DNA of 64,000 bases from Sva-07 sp963774765 (GTDB lineage: Bacteria > Actinomycetota > Acidimicrobiia > Acidimicrobiales > Ilumatobacteraceae), in the NCBI GenBank assembly GCA_963774765.1, contig CAVZGP010000011.1, positions 434,001 to 498,000 on the forward strand, written 5' to 3'. Below are positions 1 through 10,190 of this stretch, piece by piece. How positions within the stretch are numbered: the stretch's first letter is position 1; every line of letters begins with the position of its first letter. Position numbers and translations under genes: made by a program. A model generated the notes under the pieces. It searched no databases, had not been told where the DNA came from, and saw nothing but the letters and a program-made list of their open reading frames with translations.

Positions 1-379
1 GAGAGGCACGCGGCAGCGCCCGCGACGACACGAAACGACGATGACGGGGCGTTCGTCGACGCGGTGCTTTCTCGTCATCGCTCGACCCGTGCTGCCACTC
101 GATCGGACGATAGCTGGCGGGTCGTGTTCCGGCCGCTCGCCGTGACGGCGGTGGGTGGAGATCCGAACCGAGGCGCACGAATCGGCCGCTTCCCCTCAAG
201 TTCCGGTCCGAATCGACCGAAAACCCTCTGGTCGAACATCCGCGTCACCCGCGCCCATCCGCCATTCGGAAAGCGATTCCAGGACATGCATCACCAGACC
301 GCGCCCCGCATCCCACACCGACAATCGTCGCGACACGACGCCCTCCGGCGCCGCCCCGAGCCAAGGTGGCAGGCGGTCG

Positions 380-3300
380 TTGCGCCGCGTCCGGACGTCG
401 ACGCGAGCGTTGATCGGCCTCGCGCTGGTCGGTGCGCAGCTCGTGGCGCTGCCGCTGGTCAGCGAGCATTCGCCCGTCCACGCGGCGGCGGGAATGACCG
501 TGGTGAAGAGCGCCATCCCCGGCCAGCGGATCGACCGTCCGCAAGGGCGACGTCGATCACCTACACGTGGCGTCACGAACACGAGCACCGCCGGCGAGGT
601 GCTGACGGGGCTCACGGTCGCCGACCTGGTGCCGGCCGGTACGACGTACGTGCCGAACAGCGCGACGATCACCGGCGCGCGCACGTACTTCCAGTACCGC
701 GACGAGTTCAACGCCGAGCAACTGTACACCAACAACAACGGAACGACGAACTGGACGTCGAACTGGGTCGAGACCGGCGACGAACACGAGCCCCACGAAC
801 GGTGACATCAAGTTCACAGATGACGGCAATACCACCGACGGGCGCCAGTTCGTGCTCCAACTCATGAAGTCGAACGACTCGATCGCCCGTTCGTACAGCC
901 TCAGCGCGTGTGCGACCGGGACGGCCACGCTGAGCTTCGACTGGAGGCAGAACGAAGACCTGTCCGGCACGCTGTCCGTCGAGGTGGGCAACGGCACGAC
1001 GTGGACAACTACTCACGTCGTTCTCCGGCAACGAGACAACGTCGTATGCGACGTACACGACCACCCCAGCCGCAGTCGGCAGCAATTCTCGCCGGCGAGC
1101 CAGATCCGCTTCAGTCACCAACGGCAGCTACGACAACGAGTCCTACTTCGACAACGTGCAGATCGAGGCATCGTGCGGGGTTGTTGCCCCGAACACGCCG
1201 GTGAGCGCGCCGCCGACCCTGGTCGCCCCGCCAACCCAGAGCTACGCGCTGAATGCCGGCGAGACCGCCACGGTGACGTTCCAGGTCACCGTCGACGGGA
1301 CCACGCACGGCGCTCAGCAACACCGCGACCGCCAGTTCGCGCCAGGTCACCACGGTCACGAGCAACGCGGTCACGCACAACGTCGAACTCGCCACGATCA
1401 CCAAGAGCGCAACGCCGGCGCAGCGGCTCGAATGTCCTGCAGGGCAGCACGATCACCTACAACGTCGACGTCAAGAACATCGGCGGCACTCCGTTGACCG
1501 ACCTGCAGATCGCCGACACGTTGCCGGCCGGGGTGACCTACGTGCCGAACAGCGCGAAGATCTCCGGAGCTCGCACGTTCGTGCAGTACCTCGATCAGTT
1601 CACCGCCCAGTCGTACACCAACACCGACGGCATCACGAACTGGGCAACGACACCTGGGTCGAGATCGGCGACGGCAACGGCGCCGACCGGCGGCAACATC
1701 GAGATCACGAACGACAACGACCAGCCCGGCACGCGTAACGTGCTCTACGTCAAGGGCAAGCGACGGGCGCTCGATCCGCCGCCCGATGAACCTCTGCCGT
1801 GTGCGACGGGCACCGCCGACGCTGAGCTTCGATTGGCGACGCAAGCGACGACCTCACCGGCGGCACGGTGTACCTCGATGTACCGACAGCGGAACCAACT
1901 GGGTCGCAACAAGCCGTGTTCTCGGGTGCGACAGCACGACGTCTACGCCACCTACTCGCAGCGTGATCCCGGCCACAGTTCCGAGTCGCGGCGGCACAAC
2001 TCCGCTTCCGGACTGCCGACGACAACGACAAACTGTTCTACGTCGACAACGTCAAGATCGAGGGAATGTGCGACGTGATCACGCCGCTCACCAACGCGGC
2101 GGCGCCGCCCAACATGGTGCTGACCTCGAGCCACTACGTAGTCGCACCGGACGAGACCGCGACGGTCACGTTCCAGGCCACGGCCAACACGCTGGGCTCC
2201 GGCGTGGGCACGCTGGTGCTCAACAACACCGCCACGGCGGCGTTCGCCGGGGTCGCCGACGATCACGAGCAACACCGTGACTCACACCGTCGTCAGCCTG
2301 CCGTCGTTCAAGGGCACGGTCTATTTCGACAGGGACAACAACGGCAGCCTCAACGCCGGCGACCCGGCGACCGGCGCGACGATGTGGGCCAAGCTGGTCC
2401 CGGCCAGCGGCAACGCCATCAAGGCGGCGGTCGTCGACCCGGCCACCGGCACCTACACGATTCCCCTGGTGCCCGCGGGCACCTACAGCGTCGTCATCGA
2501 CGACAACAACACCCTGACCGACACCACGCCGACCGCACCCGCGACGTGGAGCAACGCGACACCGGCCACCGGCGCACGCACTGGCGTCGTCTCGCTCGGC
2601 GACGGCGCGGCCGACGTGACAGGTCTCGACTTCGGTCTCACCCGCAGCGCCGACCTCGAACTCGACCAAGACCGTCAGTTCGGCGACCGCCTACGTCGGA
2701 GGGTCGGTCACGTACACCCTCTCGCTGAAGAACGACGGCCCGCAGCCGACCGCCAACGTCGTGGTCACCGATCTGCTCCCCGCCGGCCTCACCTTCGTCA
2801 GCCAGAGCGGTACCGGCACCTACGTGCCGGCAACCGGCAAGTGGACGGTCGCCAGCGTGGCGAGTGGACAGACCGTCACGCTCACGATCCTCGCATCGGT
2901 CAGCGGCCCGCTCACGAACGGCACGGTGGTGACCAACTCCGCCGAGGTGACCGATGCGCTCTCGTTCGACCCCGACTCGACGCCCGGAAACAACTCGACC
3001 ACCGAGGACGATGACGCCGCCGCGGCGTTCACCGTGGTGGCACCGCCGACCGCGGACGTCGCTGTCACCAAGACCGTCAACGTCGCGAACGCCGGCGTCG
3101 GTGACGTCGTGTCGTACACGATCACCGTGACGAACAACGGGCCCGACGCGATCTCGGGTGGCGTCCTGAACGACGTCCTGCCGGCATCGCTCGGCTTCCA
3201 GACCTACAGCACCACGCCGCTCAACAGCGGGGTGTACAACCCCACTGCCGGAACGTGGAACTTCGGATCCCTCGCGAACGGCCAGACGCGCACGTTGCGC

Positions 3301-4275
3301 ATCAACGCGAAGGTGCTCGCCGTCAACTCGCCGTCTGGGCCGCTCAGCGTGACGAACACCGCATCGGTCGACGTCGCGCCAGTGGTCGATCCGACTCCGG
3401 GCAACAACAGCGCCAGCGCGGTGTTCGCCATCCCGTATGCCGACCTGTCGCTCGTCAAGAAGATCGACGGGCTCGACCACATCACCGCCGAATATCTCAG
3501 CACCCACACGTTCACCGTCGCGCTCACCAACGCCGGCCCCGCCACCGTCACCAACGTGGTGGTCAAGGACCAGCTCCCGAGCGGCTTCATCTTCCAGAGC
3601 GCCAGCGCCACGAGCGGTACCTACGACCAGGGTCTGTGGACGATTCCCTCGATGGCCCCCGGCACCCAGACGCTCAGCATCGTCGTGAAGATGGCGGGTG
3701 GTCCTCAAATCTCGAACACCGCCGAACTCATCGCCGTGTCGGCGATCGACCCCGACTCGTCGCCCGGCAACGCCAATGTCGCCGAGGACGACATCGACAC
3801 CGTGACGGTCACCGTGACCAACGAGAACGGCGAGGTCGGCGTCGGGCTCCCGGGCGGCGTGTGCTTCGCCGATCGCCGACGACGGCGGCAGTGCGTACGG
3901 CAACGACGACCTGCTCGTCCGGGTCGACAATGACACTGGTGTCGTCACCCCCATCTCGCAGCGGGAACACCGGCACCGGCACGAGCAGCATCGAGTCGAT
4001 GGCGGTCCATCCCGTGACCGGCGTCATCTACACCGCCAACGCCGGCAACTTCGGCTCGGTCAACCCGACCACGGGGGCGTTCACGTCGATCGGTCCTTCC
4101 GCGATCGGTAGCGGAACCGGTTTCACGGCGACCCAGCACAACGGCGACGCTCCCGTTCAACGACATCGACGGCCTGTCGTTCGATCCGCTGAACGACAAG
4201 CTCTATGGAGTCGTCCGGCGCGACGGCACCCCCCAAGACCTGCTGATCCAGATCGACCCGCTGACGGGCACCTAC
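380..4275 (+). pseudogene. 5' part of giant secreted DUF11-repeat protein (frameshifted)
   Basis: This is the N-terminal half of the surface protein that continues at 4276. A TTG at 380 behind a weak purine stretch opens a signal peptide with the core ALIGLALVGAQLVALPLV and a likely AxA-type cleavage after HAA; an ATG at 155 is the alternative start. Next come repeated beta-sandwich units with phrases such as 'LVPAGTTYVPNSATITGAR' and 'DTLPAGVTYVPNSAKISGAR', then DUF11 repeats with 'VVTDLLPAGLTF' and 'VTNNGPDAISGGVLNDVLP' in an intact stretch at 2761-3933. The reading frame changes at least eight times between 540 and 4150, for example where ACC-GTG-GCC-GTC would be expected but single C residues are missing (570-580). 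I infer assembly errors rather than decay, because the protein sequence is well conserved on both sides of each break. Domain identity is confident; the exact start and every break point are uncertain. Confidence 0.7.
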
Positions 4276-7200
4276 GTGCCGAACGCGTTCAACACCGACG
4301 GCAACACCGGGACTCAGGAGGACTACGTCCTCATCGGTGCGGTGAACTCGAACGGCCTGCGCAACGACATCGACGACATCGCCATCGATCTCGACGGGAC
4401 CCTGTACGGCATCGCCAACTCCGACGGAAGCGGCGACCAGGTGCTGGTGACGATCAACAAGGTCACGGGTGCGACCACGGTCTTCGGCATCATGTACCGG
4501 CCTGCGCCGGATCAGAACACGAAGATGACCGATGTGGAGGGTCTGAGTTTCGACCTCCAGGGCCAGCTGTACGCCACGACCGGCGCAAACGGCTCCGCCC
4601 CACAAAACAGCATCTACCGTATGGACAAGACGACTGACGCCAATGGACGCATCAACACCCTTTCGTACAAGGAGCTGGGCGTCGGCTCCGACTACGAAGC
4701 GGTGGCCTGTGGCGTACCGGCGACCGACGTGGCTGTCACCAAGGGTGTCAGCAACGCATCGCCGGCGGCCGGCTCCAACATCACCTACACCATCACGGTC
4801 ACCGACAACGGTCCGACGATCGCCACCGGGATCCGGGTCGACGACGTCCTGCCCACTGGGCTCACGTACGTGTCGCACACGGTGTCGCTCGGCGCGTTCG
4901 TGCCCGGTACCGGTGTGTGGACCGTCGGCGGGCTCCTACCCAATGCCTCGGCGACGCTCTCCATCGTCGCCACGGTCGGAGCGAGCGTGCCGCGCGGCAC
5001 GCCGATCGTGAACACTGCGGCCATCCCCGACCGGCTCCCGGACATCGCGTGGGTCGACCAGCCGGACTCGAATCCCGACAACAACAGCGACACCGCCGAC
5101 ATCGTCGTCGGCATCACGCCCGCCGACATCCGCGGCACCGTGTTCGATGACCTCGACGGCGACGGGTTGATCTCGGACGGTGACGGCACGGTCGAGGGGG
5201 TGCTCATCGAGCTCTTCCTCGATGCCAACGACGACGGCATTCCCGACGGGCCGGCGATCGCGACGACGCGGACGCTCGGCGACGGCACCTACGTCTTCGA
5301 GAACCTGCCGAACGGGAACTACCTCGTGGTCGAAACCGACCCGCCGAGCCACACCAGCGTGTCCGACATCGACGGGCCCAACGACAACAAGATCAAGGTG
5401 GTGCTCGACGGCTACGGCGTCGACAGCAACGGCAACGACTTCCTCGAAGTCGCCCTCGACTACGGCGACGCCCCCGAAACGTACGGCACCGCCTCGGCCA
5501 AGATCTCGCCCCTGTTGTCACTCGGCGCAGGCGTGACCCCCGACGAGGACGGCCGTTACGACGACGCCGACTCCGACGATGGCGTCAGCTTCCAGAACGC
5601 AACCGTCACGTCCACCGGCTACACGCTCCCCGTTGCGGTCACCAACACAACGGGTGAGTCGGTGTGGGTGTGCGGATGGATCGACACCGACAAGGACGGC
5701 ACATTCGAGACCTCTGAACGCCAGTGCGTCGAGGTCGAGGTGGATGACGAGGTGGAGGACGGCGAATACACCGCCAGCCTCACGTGGTCCGGCGTCGGTG
5801 GCCTCACCGGCTCGTCGTTCTCCCGGTTCCGTGTCGCCACGACTCTCGAACTGGCGCAGGCCGACACGGGAACCTCAGGCATCGGCGAGGTCGAGGACTA
5901 CCCGATCAACCTCTCGACACTCCCTGTGACCGTGGCCTACTTCTCGTCGACGAAGACGGGCAACACCATCGACATCACGTGGTGGTCCGGTACCGAGTCG
6001 GCCAACGCCGGCTACAAGATCTACGGCGAGAACTCCAAGGGCAAGCAGATCGCGCTGACCGACATCATCGTCGGCGCCGGCGACTCGTTCGTCCCGCTCG
6101 AGTACCACCAGTCGGTTTCTGGCAAGCACACGACGCTCTGGTTGGCCGATGTCGACCTGGTCGGCGTCGAGACCCTGCAGGGGCCCTACCAGGTCGGCAA
6201 GGAAGTCGGCACGGTGCCCGCACCGGTCGCGCTCGACTGGAAACCCGCCCAGTCACAGATCGTGGCGAGCAACCAGACGGCCGAGGCCGAACGCGTCACG
6301 GCGCAGAACCAGGCGACCGCTGATGCGGCGGCCAGGGTCGGCGGGCCGCGACGGGTCAAGGTGAGCCGCGTGGTCGGCATCGGCAACTCCGCCGCACTCA
6401 GCGTGGAGACCGACGGCATCCACCGGGTCAGCTTCGACGACCTCATGGCCGCAGGCATGGACTGGACCGGTGTCAAGATGAAGACGCTCGCCGTCATCGA
6501 CGCATCGGGCGACCCCGTTCCGGTTCGGATGAGCGGTGGCGCGAAGTTCACGACCGGCAAGTTCGTGGAGTTCTGGGCCGACTCGATCGACACGCTCTAC
6601 ACGGGCACGAACGTCTACCGACTCGTGGTCGACCCGTCGCAGCGTCTGCTGATACAGAACGACCGGACCGCGGTCCCGAGGGCCAAGATCGCTGCGACGA
6701 CGACCTCGCTGCACACCGTCGTGGTCGAGGAGCAGAAGCTGTACTCGACGAGCGTGCCCGGTAGCGACCCGTGGTTCGCGGCGCGCCTGTTCTCGTTCGG
6801 TGCGCCCTCCACCACGATCGTCGACGCCGACCACGTGGCCCCTGGCCGGGCGTCGGTCGCCGTCACCGTGACGGGCGGGGTCGACTTCGCCGTGGCCGAG
6901 GATCACCATGTCACGGTGGCCGTGAATGGTGTCACCGCGGGCGAGGTGCGATTCGGCGGAATCACCGAGAAGGTCATCACCGGCACGGTGCCCAGCGGCG
7001 TGCTCGTCGACGGCGCCAACAACGTGACGGTCACGGTGACCGCCGCCGACGGCACGCCGTATGGCCTGGTGAACCTCGACCGGATCTCGGTGACCTACCC
7101 GCGTCGGATCGTCGCGGTCGATGGCACGGCGGAGTTCACCGCTTCGTCGACCCGGGTCTCTGTGGCCGGTTTCACGAGCCCTCAGGTCGACGTGCTGCGA

Positions 7201-8385
7201 TTCCAGGGCGGCGACGTCACCCGCGTCGCGCGGACCCGGGCGGCACGGCAGCCCGACGGCACCTACACGATCTCGTTCGCCGGGAGCGGAACAGCTGCTC
7301 GGTATGCAGTGACGCAGATCGACAGCCTCAGCCGACCCGGGATCGCTCCCGGCCGCAACGCCACCGGGCTGTTGACCGGTGCGGCCGACCTGTTGATCAT
7401 CTCGCACTCGGCATTCAGCGATCATCTCGGTGATCTCGTGGCGGCTCGCGAGGCACAGGGTCTCGCCGTGAAGGTCGTCGAGGTCGAAGACGTGTACGCC
7501 GCATACACCGGCGAGGTGTTCGACCCCGCCGCCATCTCGGCCTACATCGCCGATGCCGCCATCGTCTTCGACGATCCGGCCGTCCTGCTGGTCGGAGCCG
7601 ACAGCTACGACTACCGCAACTTCGCCCGCAGCAACTCGATCGCCTTCATCCCGACCATCTACGGCAACGTCGGTGTCGGCCAGGTGTTCTGGTCGCCGCT
7701 CGATCCGGCGTTCGCCGACATCGATCACGATCAGGTTCCGGACCTGGCGCTCGGGCGATTCCCGGTTCGCAACCTCGACGAGCTGTCGAATGCGATCGCC
7801 AAGGCGATCAGCTACACGCCGGATACTTCAGCGGTCTTCGCCTCAGACACCGGCTACGGCTCGACCACCGACGAGATCGCAGCGTCGTTGCCCAGCGGAT
7901 ACTCCGTGACGACCGCGGCGCTCGACGACCTCCCGGTCGCAGCGGCCCGCTCGACGCTGCTCGCCGAAATCAACGGTGGGGCCGGCCTGACAGTCTTCTT
8001 CGGTCACTCGTCGACCGATCAGTGGACCTCGAAAGGTCTGCTGAAGACGGCCGATGTGGCAGGGCTCACGAACACCGACGACCCCACACTCGTGGTGCAG
8101 TTCGGGTGCTGGAACACCTACTTCTCGCATCCCACGCAGCAGAGCCTCGGATCGGCACTGCTCACGTCGTCCGCGGGCGCCGCCACGGTGTTGGGTGCGA
8201 CGACGCTGACGAGCAGCGTCCACGACGCGATGTTCGGACCGATGGTTGTGGACGCCATCACATCGTCGGCTACGATTGGCGACGCCTTGACTTCCGCCAA
8301 GCACGAACTCCGATCGGTGACGTCGGCCCCTGACATCACCCTGGGTTGGACACTGCTGGGCGACCCGACCACACCGATGAGCTGA
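4276..8385 (+). CDS. Surface protein: DUF11, SdrD_B-like, GEVEDY and C25 (gingipain-like) peptidase domains
   Basis: This is the intact C-terminal 1369 residues of the giant protein; coding continues in frame from about 4155, so the ATG at 4276 is only the first ATG after the last break. A repeat-like region near residues 1-150 is followed by a DUF11 domain (about 150-280, 'ITYTITVTDNGPT'), an SdrD_B-type domain ('IRGTVFDDLDGDGL', about 280-390), a domain ending in the motif GEVEDYPIN (about 540), and linker beta domains. A peptidase C25 domain lies near residues 1030-1365, with likely catalytic His1244 in FFGHSS and Cys1278 in FGCWN. C25 includes gingipains and the PorU-type sortases that process exported cargo. 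No LPXTG or membrane anchor ends the protein. The next gene starts 6 bp downstream, so the peptidase is probably co-transcribed with the Tat-exported Cys-rich protein and may act on it; that partnership is inference. Confidence 0.8.
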   Translation: MPNAFNTDGNTGTQEDYVLIGAVNSNGLRNDIDDIAIDLDGTLYGIANSDGSGDQVLVTINKVTGATTVFGIMYRPAPDQNTKMTDVEGLSFDLQGQLYATTGANGSAPQNSIYRMDKTTDANGRINTLSYKELGVGSDYEAVACGVPATDVAVTKGVSNASPAAGSNITYTITVTDNGPTIATGIRVDDVLPTGLTYVSHTVSLGAFVPGTGVWTVGGLLPNASATLSIVATVGASVPRGTPIVNTAAIPDRLPDIAWVDQPDSNPDNNSDTADIVVGITPADIRGTVFDDLDGDGLISDGDGTVEGVLIELFLDANDDGIPDGPAIATTRTLGDGTYVFENLPNGNYLVVETDPPSHTSVSDIDGPNDNKIKVVLDGYGVDSNGNDFLEVALDYGDAPETYGTASAKISPLLSLGAGVTPDEDGRYDDADSDDGVSFQNATVTSTGYTLPVAVTNTTGESVWVCGWIDTDKDGTFETSERQCVEVEVDDEVEDGEYTASLTWSGVGGLTGSSFSRFRVATTLELAQADTGTSGIGEVEDYPINLSTLPVTVAYFSSTKTGNTIDITWWSGTESANAGYKIYGENSKGKQIALTDIIVGAGDSFVPLEYHQSVSGKHTTLWLADVDLVGVETLQGPYQVGKEVGTVPAPVALDWKPAQSQIVASNQTAEAERVTAQNQATADAAARVGGPRRVKVSRVVGIGNSAALSVETDGIHRVSFDDLMAAGMDWTGVKMKTLAVIDASGDPVPVRMSGGAKFTTGKFVEFWADSIDTLYTGTNVYRLVVDPSQRLLIQNDRTAVPRAKIAATTTSLHTVVVEEQKLYSTSVPGSDPWFAARLFSFGAPSTTIVDADHVAPGRASVAVTVTGGVDFAVAEDHHVTVAVNGVTAGEVRFGGITEKVITGTVPSGVLVDGANNVTVTVTAADGTPYGLVNLDRISVTYPRRIVAVDGTAEFTASSTRVSVAGFTSPQVDVLRFQGGDVTRVARTRAARQPDGTYTISFAGSGTAARYAVTQIDSLSRPGIAPGRNATGLLTGAADLLIISHSAFSDHLGDLVAAREAQGLAVKVVEVEDVYAAYTGEVFDPAAISAYIADAAIVFDDPAVLLVGADSYDYRNFARSNSIAFIPTIYGNVGVGQVFWSPLDPAFADIDHDQVPDLALGRFPVRNLDELSNAIAKAISYTPDTSAVFASDTGYGSTTDEIAASLPSGYSVTTAALDDLPVAAARSTLLAEINGGAGLTVFFGHSSTDQWTSKGLLKTADVAGLTNTDDPTLVVQFGCWNTYFSHPTQQSLGSALLTSSAGAATVLGATTLTSSVHDAMFGPMVVDAITSSATIGDALTSAKHELRSVTSAPDITLGWTLLGDPTTPMS

Positions 8386-8391
8386 GAATTC

Positions 8392-8874
8392 ATGCCCCAA
8401 CTCGAACGAAGGACCATGCTGAAGGCCGCCACCGCGGCCGGAATCGTGTGGGCCTCGCCGTTCGTCGAGTCGGTCACCGCGCACGCGGCGAGCGTGTGCG
8501 CCAGCGCGCAGTTCAACGCGGCCACCGGTGTCGTGACCACCACCGATCCGGCGAATGACGGTCTCCCGCTCTGCCCGGTCATTGATGGCTGCGCACCGTC
8601 CGGTGTGGGGAGCTTGTGCACCTGCTCGTTTCAGGCGGGCCAGACGACCCCGACGGGTGGGTCCTGGTCGGGCTACGAGTACACGGCGCCGTCCGGCTGC
8701 ACGATCGTTGCCGCCAACGCGCGCATCGACGACACATTGGGCGGTTCGGGCTGCGCTTTCTCCTGGCCATGCGAGAGCGGGACGATCAGCACCGACAAGA
8801 AGACCGTCACATTCACGGCACCAACCAGTGGCTTCTTCTGGAAGTTCCGCATGGTGCTGTGCTGCACCACCTGA
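8392..8874 (+). CDS. Tat-exported cysteine-rich protein, unknown function
   Basis: This 160-residue protein begins with the twin-arginine motif ERRTMLK (Arg6-Arg7), followed by a mildly hydrophobic stretch and an Ala-rich cleavage region (AHAAS), so export through Tat in a folded or modified state is expected. The mature part contains ten cysteines, including CTC and a C-terminal CCTT, enough for five disulfides or for metal or thioether chemistry. No named family was recognised. It starts 6 bp after the C25 protease gene and ends 34 bp before a PqqD-HprK gene, an arrangement in which it could be the substrate of both. It could instead be a simple disulfide-stabilised surface protein. Confidence 0.75.
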   Translation: MPQLERRTMLKAATAAGIVWASPFVESVTAHAASVCASAQFNAATGVVTTTDPANDGLPLCPVIDGCAPSGVGSLCTCSFQAGQTTPTGGSWSGYEYTAPSGCTIVAANARIDDTLGGSGCAFSWPCESGTISTDKKTVTFTAPTSGFFWKFRMVLCCTT

Positions 8875-8908
8875 TCGGCTCGGCGGTGACGACTCACGCT
8901 CGGCGCCG

Positions 8909-10100
8909 ATGAACCTGGTGGACGGGGGTGGACCGAAAGGCCGCGCCGATGTCCGCATCGTTCGAGTCGGTGACGAGGGTGTGCTCTACGACCCGGTGGC
9001 CGTGCGTGCCCACCGGGTGAATGCCACCGGCCTGGTCGTGTGGGGATGCTGCGACGGGACGGCCTCGGTCGCCGACATCTCCGCCGAACTCGCCGACGCA
9101 TTCGGCGAACCACTCGACACGGTCGCCGATTCGGTGCGCGAGGTGATCGATCGGTTCGCGGCAGCCGGATTGCTCGACGGCATCGCCGGCGTTCCGCGTC
9201 GCCCGTCGGATCCACCAGGATCCATCGCGTCGTCCGGGTCGTTTCCGACAACCACGCCGTTGCGTCGGCTCGGGCCGTATGCGGCGCTCGATCTGCGGGT
9301 GTCGATCGACTGCCACGACTCGCACCGCCGTCGCCGACGAGATCGAGCGGGTGCTCGTCTCGCTCGCCGCCGCGCCGCAAGCCACGCCGGGCACGCCGGC
9401 AACACCGGCCACCGACGAGGTGACGCTGACGGTGTGGGGCGACGGCAACGGCGGATGGAACCTCGACACCGACAGCAGCCGCCTGAACGCCGACGACGAG
9501 TCCGTCGTGTCCGACTACGTGCTGTGGCAGATCACTCACCTGGCCATCGACCGTTCCCCCCGCTACCTCGTCGTCCACGCATCGGCGGTCGCTCGTGACG
9601 GTGTTGCCGTCATCTTCCCGGCGGACGCTGATTCGGGCAAGTCGACCTTGGCCACGATTCTGGTCGAGGCCGGTTTCGACTACCTGACCGACGAGGCGAC
9701 GGCCATCGATCTCGACACCGGCGAGGTCGTCGGCTACCCCAAGCCGATCACGCTCGACCCGGGCAGCCAACAGCTCCTCGCGCACCTCGACCCCGGTGGG
9801 CTCGCGGGCAGCTCCGAGCGGTGGCGGATCGCGCCCACTGACATCCGGCCGGATTCGGTTGCCGGGCGGGCCACCCTGATGCATCTCGTGTTCCCCACCC
9901 ACGTTCCCGGCGCCGACAACATCCTCGTTCCAGTCGACACGATCGATGCTGTTGTCGGGTTGGTCTCCGGTGCGTTCAATCTGGCCGAGCACGGTGACCA
10001 CCTCGACGATCTCGTCCTGCTGGCCCAACGATGCACGAAACACGCGATGCGACATGACGGCGTCGACGGCCCGATCGCGGCCGTGTCGTCGCTGTTCTGA
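8909..10100 (+). CDS. PqqD (RRE)-HprK-like kinase fusion, one frameshift
   Basis: The first ~100 residues form a PqqD-type domain (RVGDEGVLYDP, NATGLVVWGCCDGTAS, FAAAGLLDG), the fold that recognises leader peptides in many RiPP pathways. After a linker, an HPr-kinase-like domain follows ('YLVVHASAVARDGVAV', nucleotide loop PADADSGKST, 'YLTDEATAID'). The loop lacks the first Gly of a classical Walker A. The frame changes near 9325 in the segment between the two domains: the HprK N-terminal strand (LDLRVSIDC) is in the first frame and its following helix (VADEIERVLVSL) in the next. This implies one fused gene with an extra base, though two separate genes remain possible. HprK-like enzymes phosphorylate lasso-peptide precursors in some clusters, which is family knowledge and not proof here. 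Neighbours are the Cys-rich Tat protein and an NTP_transf_5 gene. Confidence 0.7.
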
Positions 10101-10190
10101 GCCGGGGCGGCGCTGTCGAGGGAGAGCGGACGGTGTCGCGCGAGTCGATGCCCGCCTGGTCTGCAGCCTCCGGGTACCGTCGAGGCTGCC

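Noticed and set aside
1..379. Genes in the first 379 bases
   Set aside because: Overlapping open frames here lack domains or clear ribosome sites. Only an alternative upstream start (155) for the surface protein is plausible.
2638..3954. Long open frame on the minus strand opposite the DUF11 repeats, and similar antisense frames such as 6253-7728
   Set aside because: Their proteins are Arg/Asp/Gly/His-rich with no recognisable domain. They mirror codon bias of the plus-strand gene, as is usual in high-GC DNA.
380..4275. Selenocysteine or stop-codon readthrough as the cause of the broken giant gene
   Set aside because: The breaks are changes of reading frame, not in-frame TGA codons, and no hairpin follows them.
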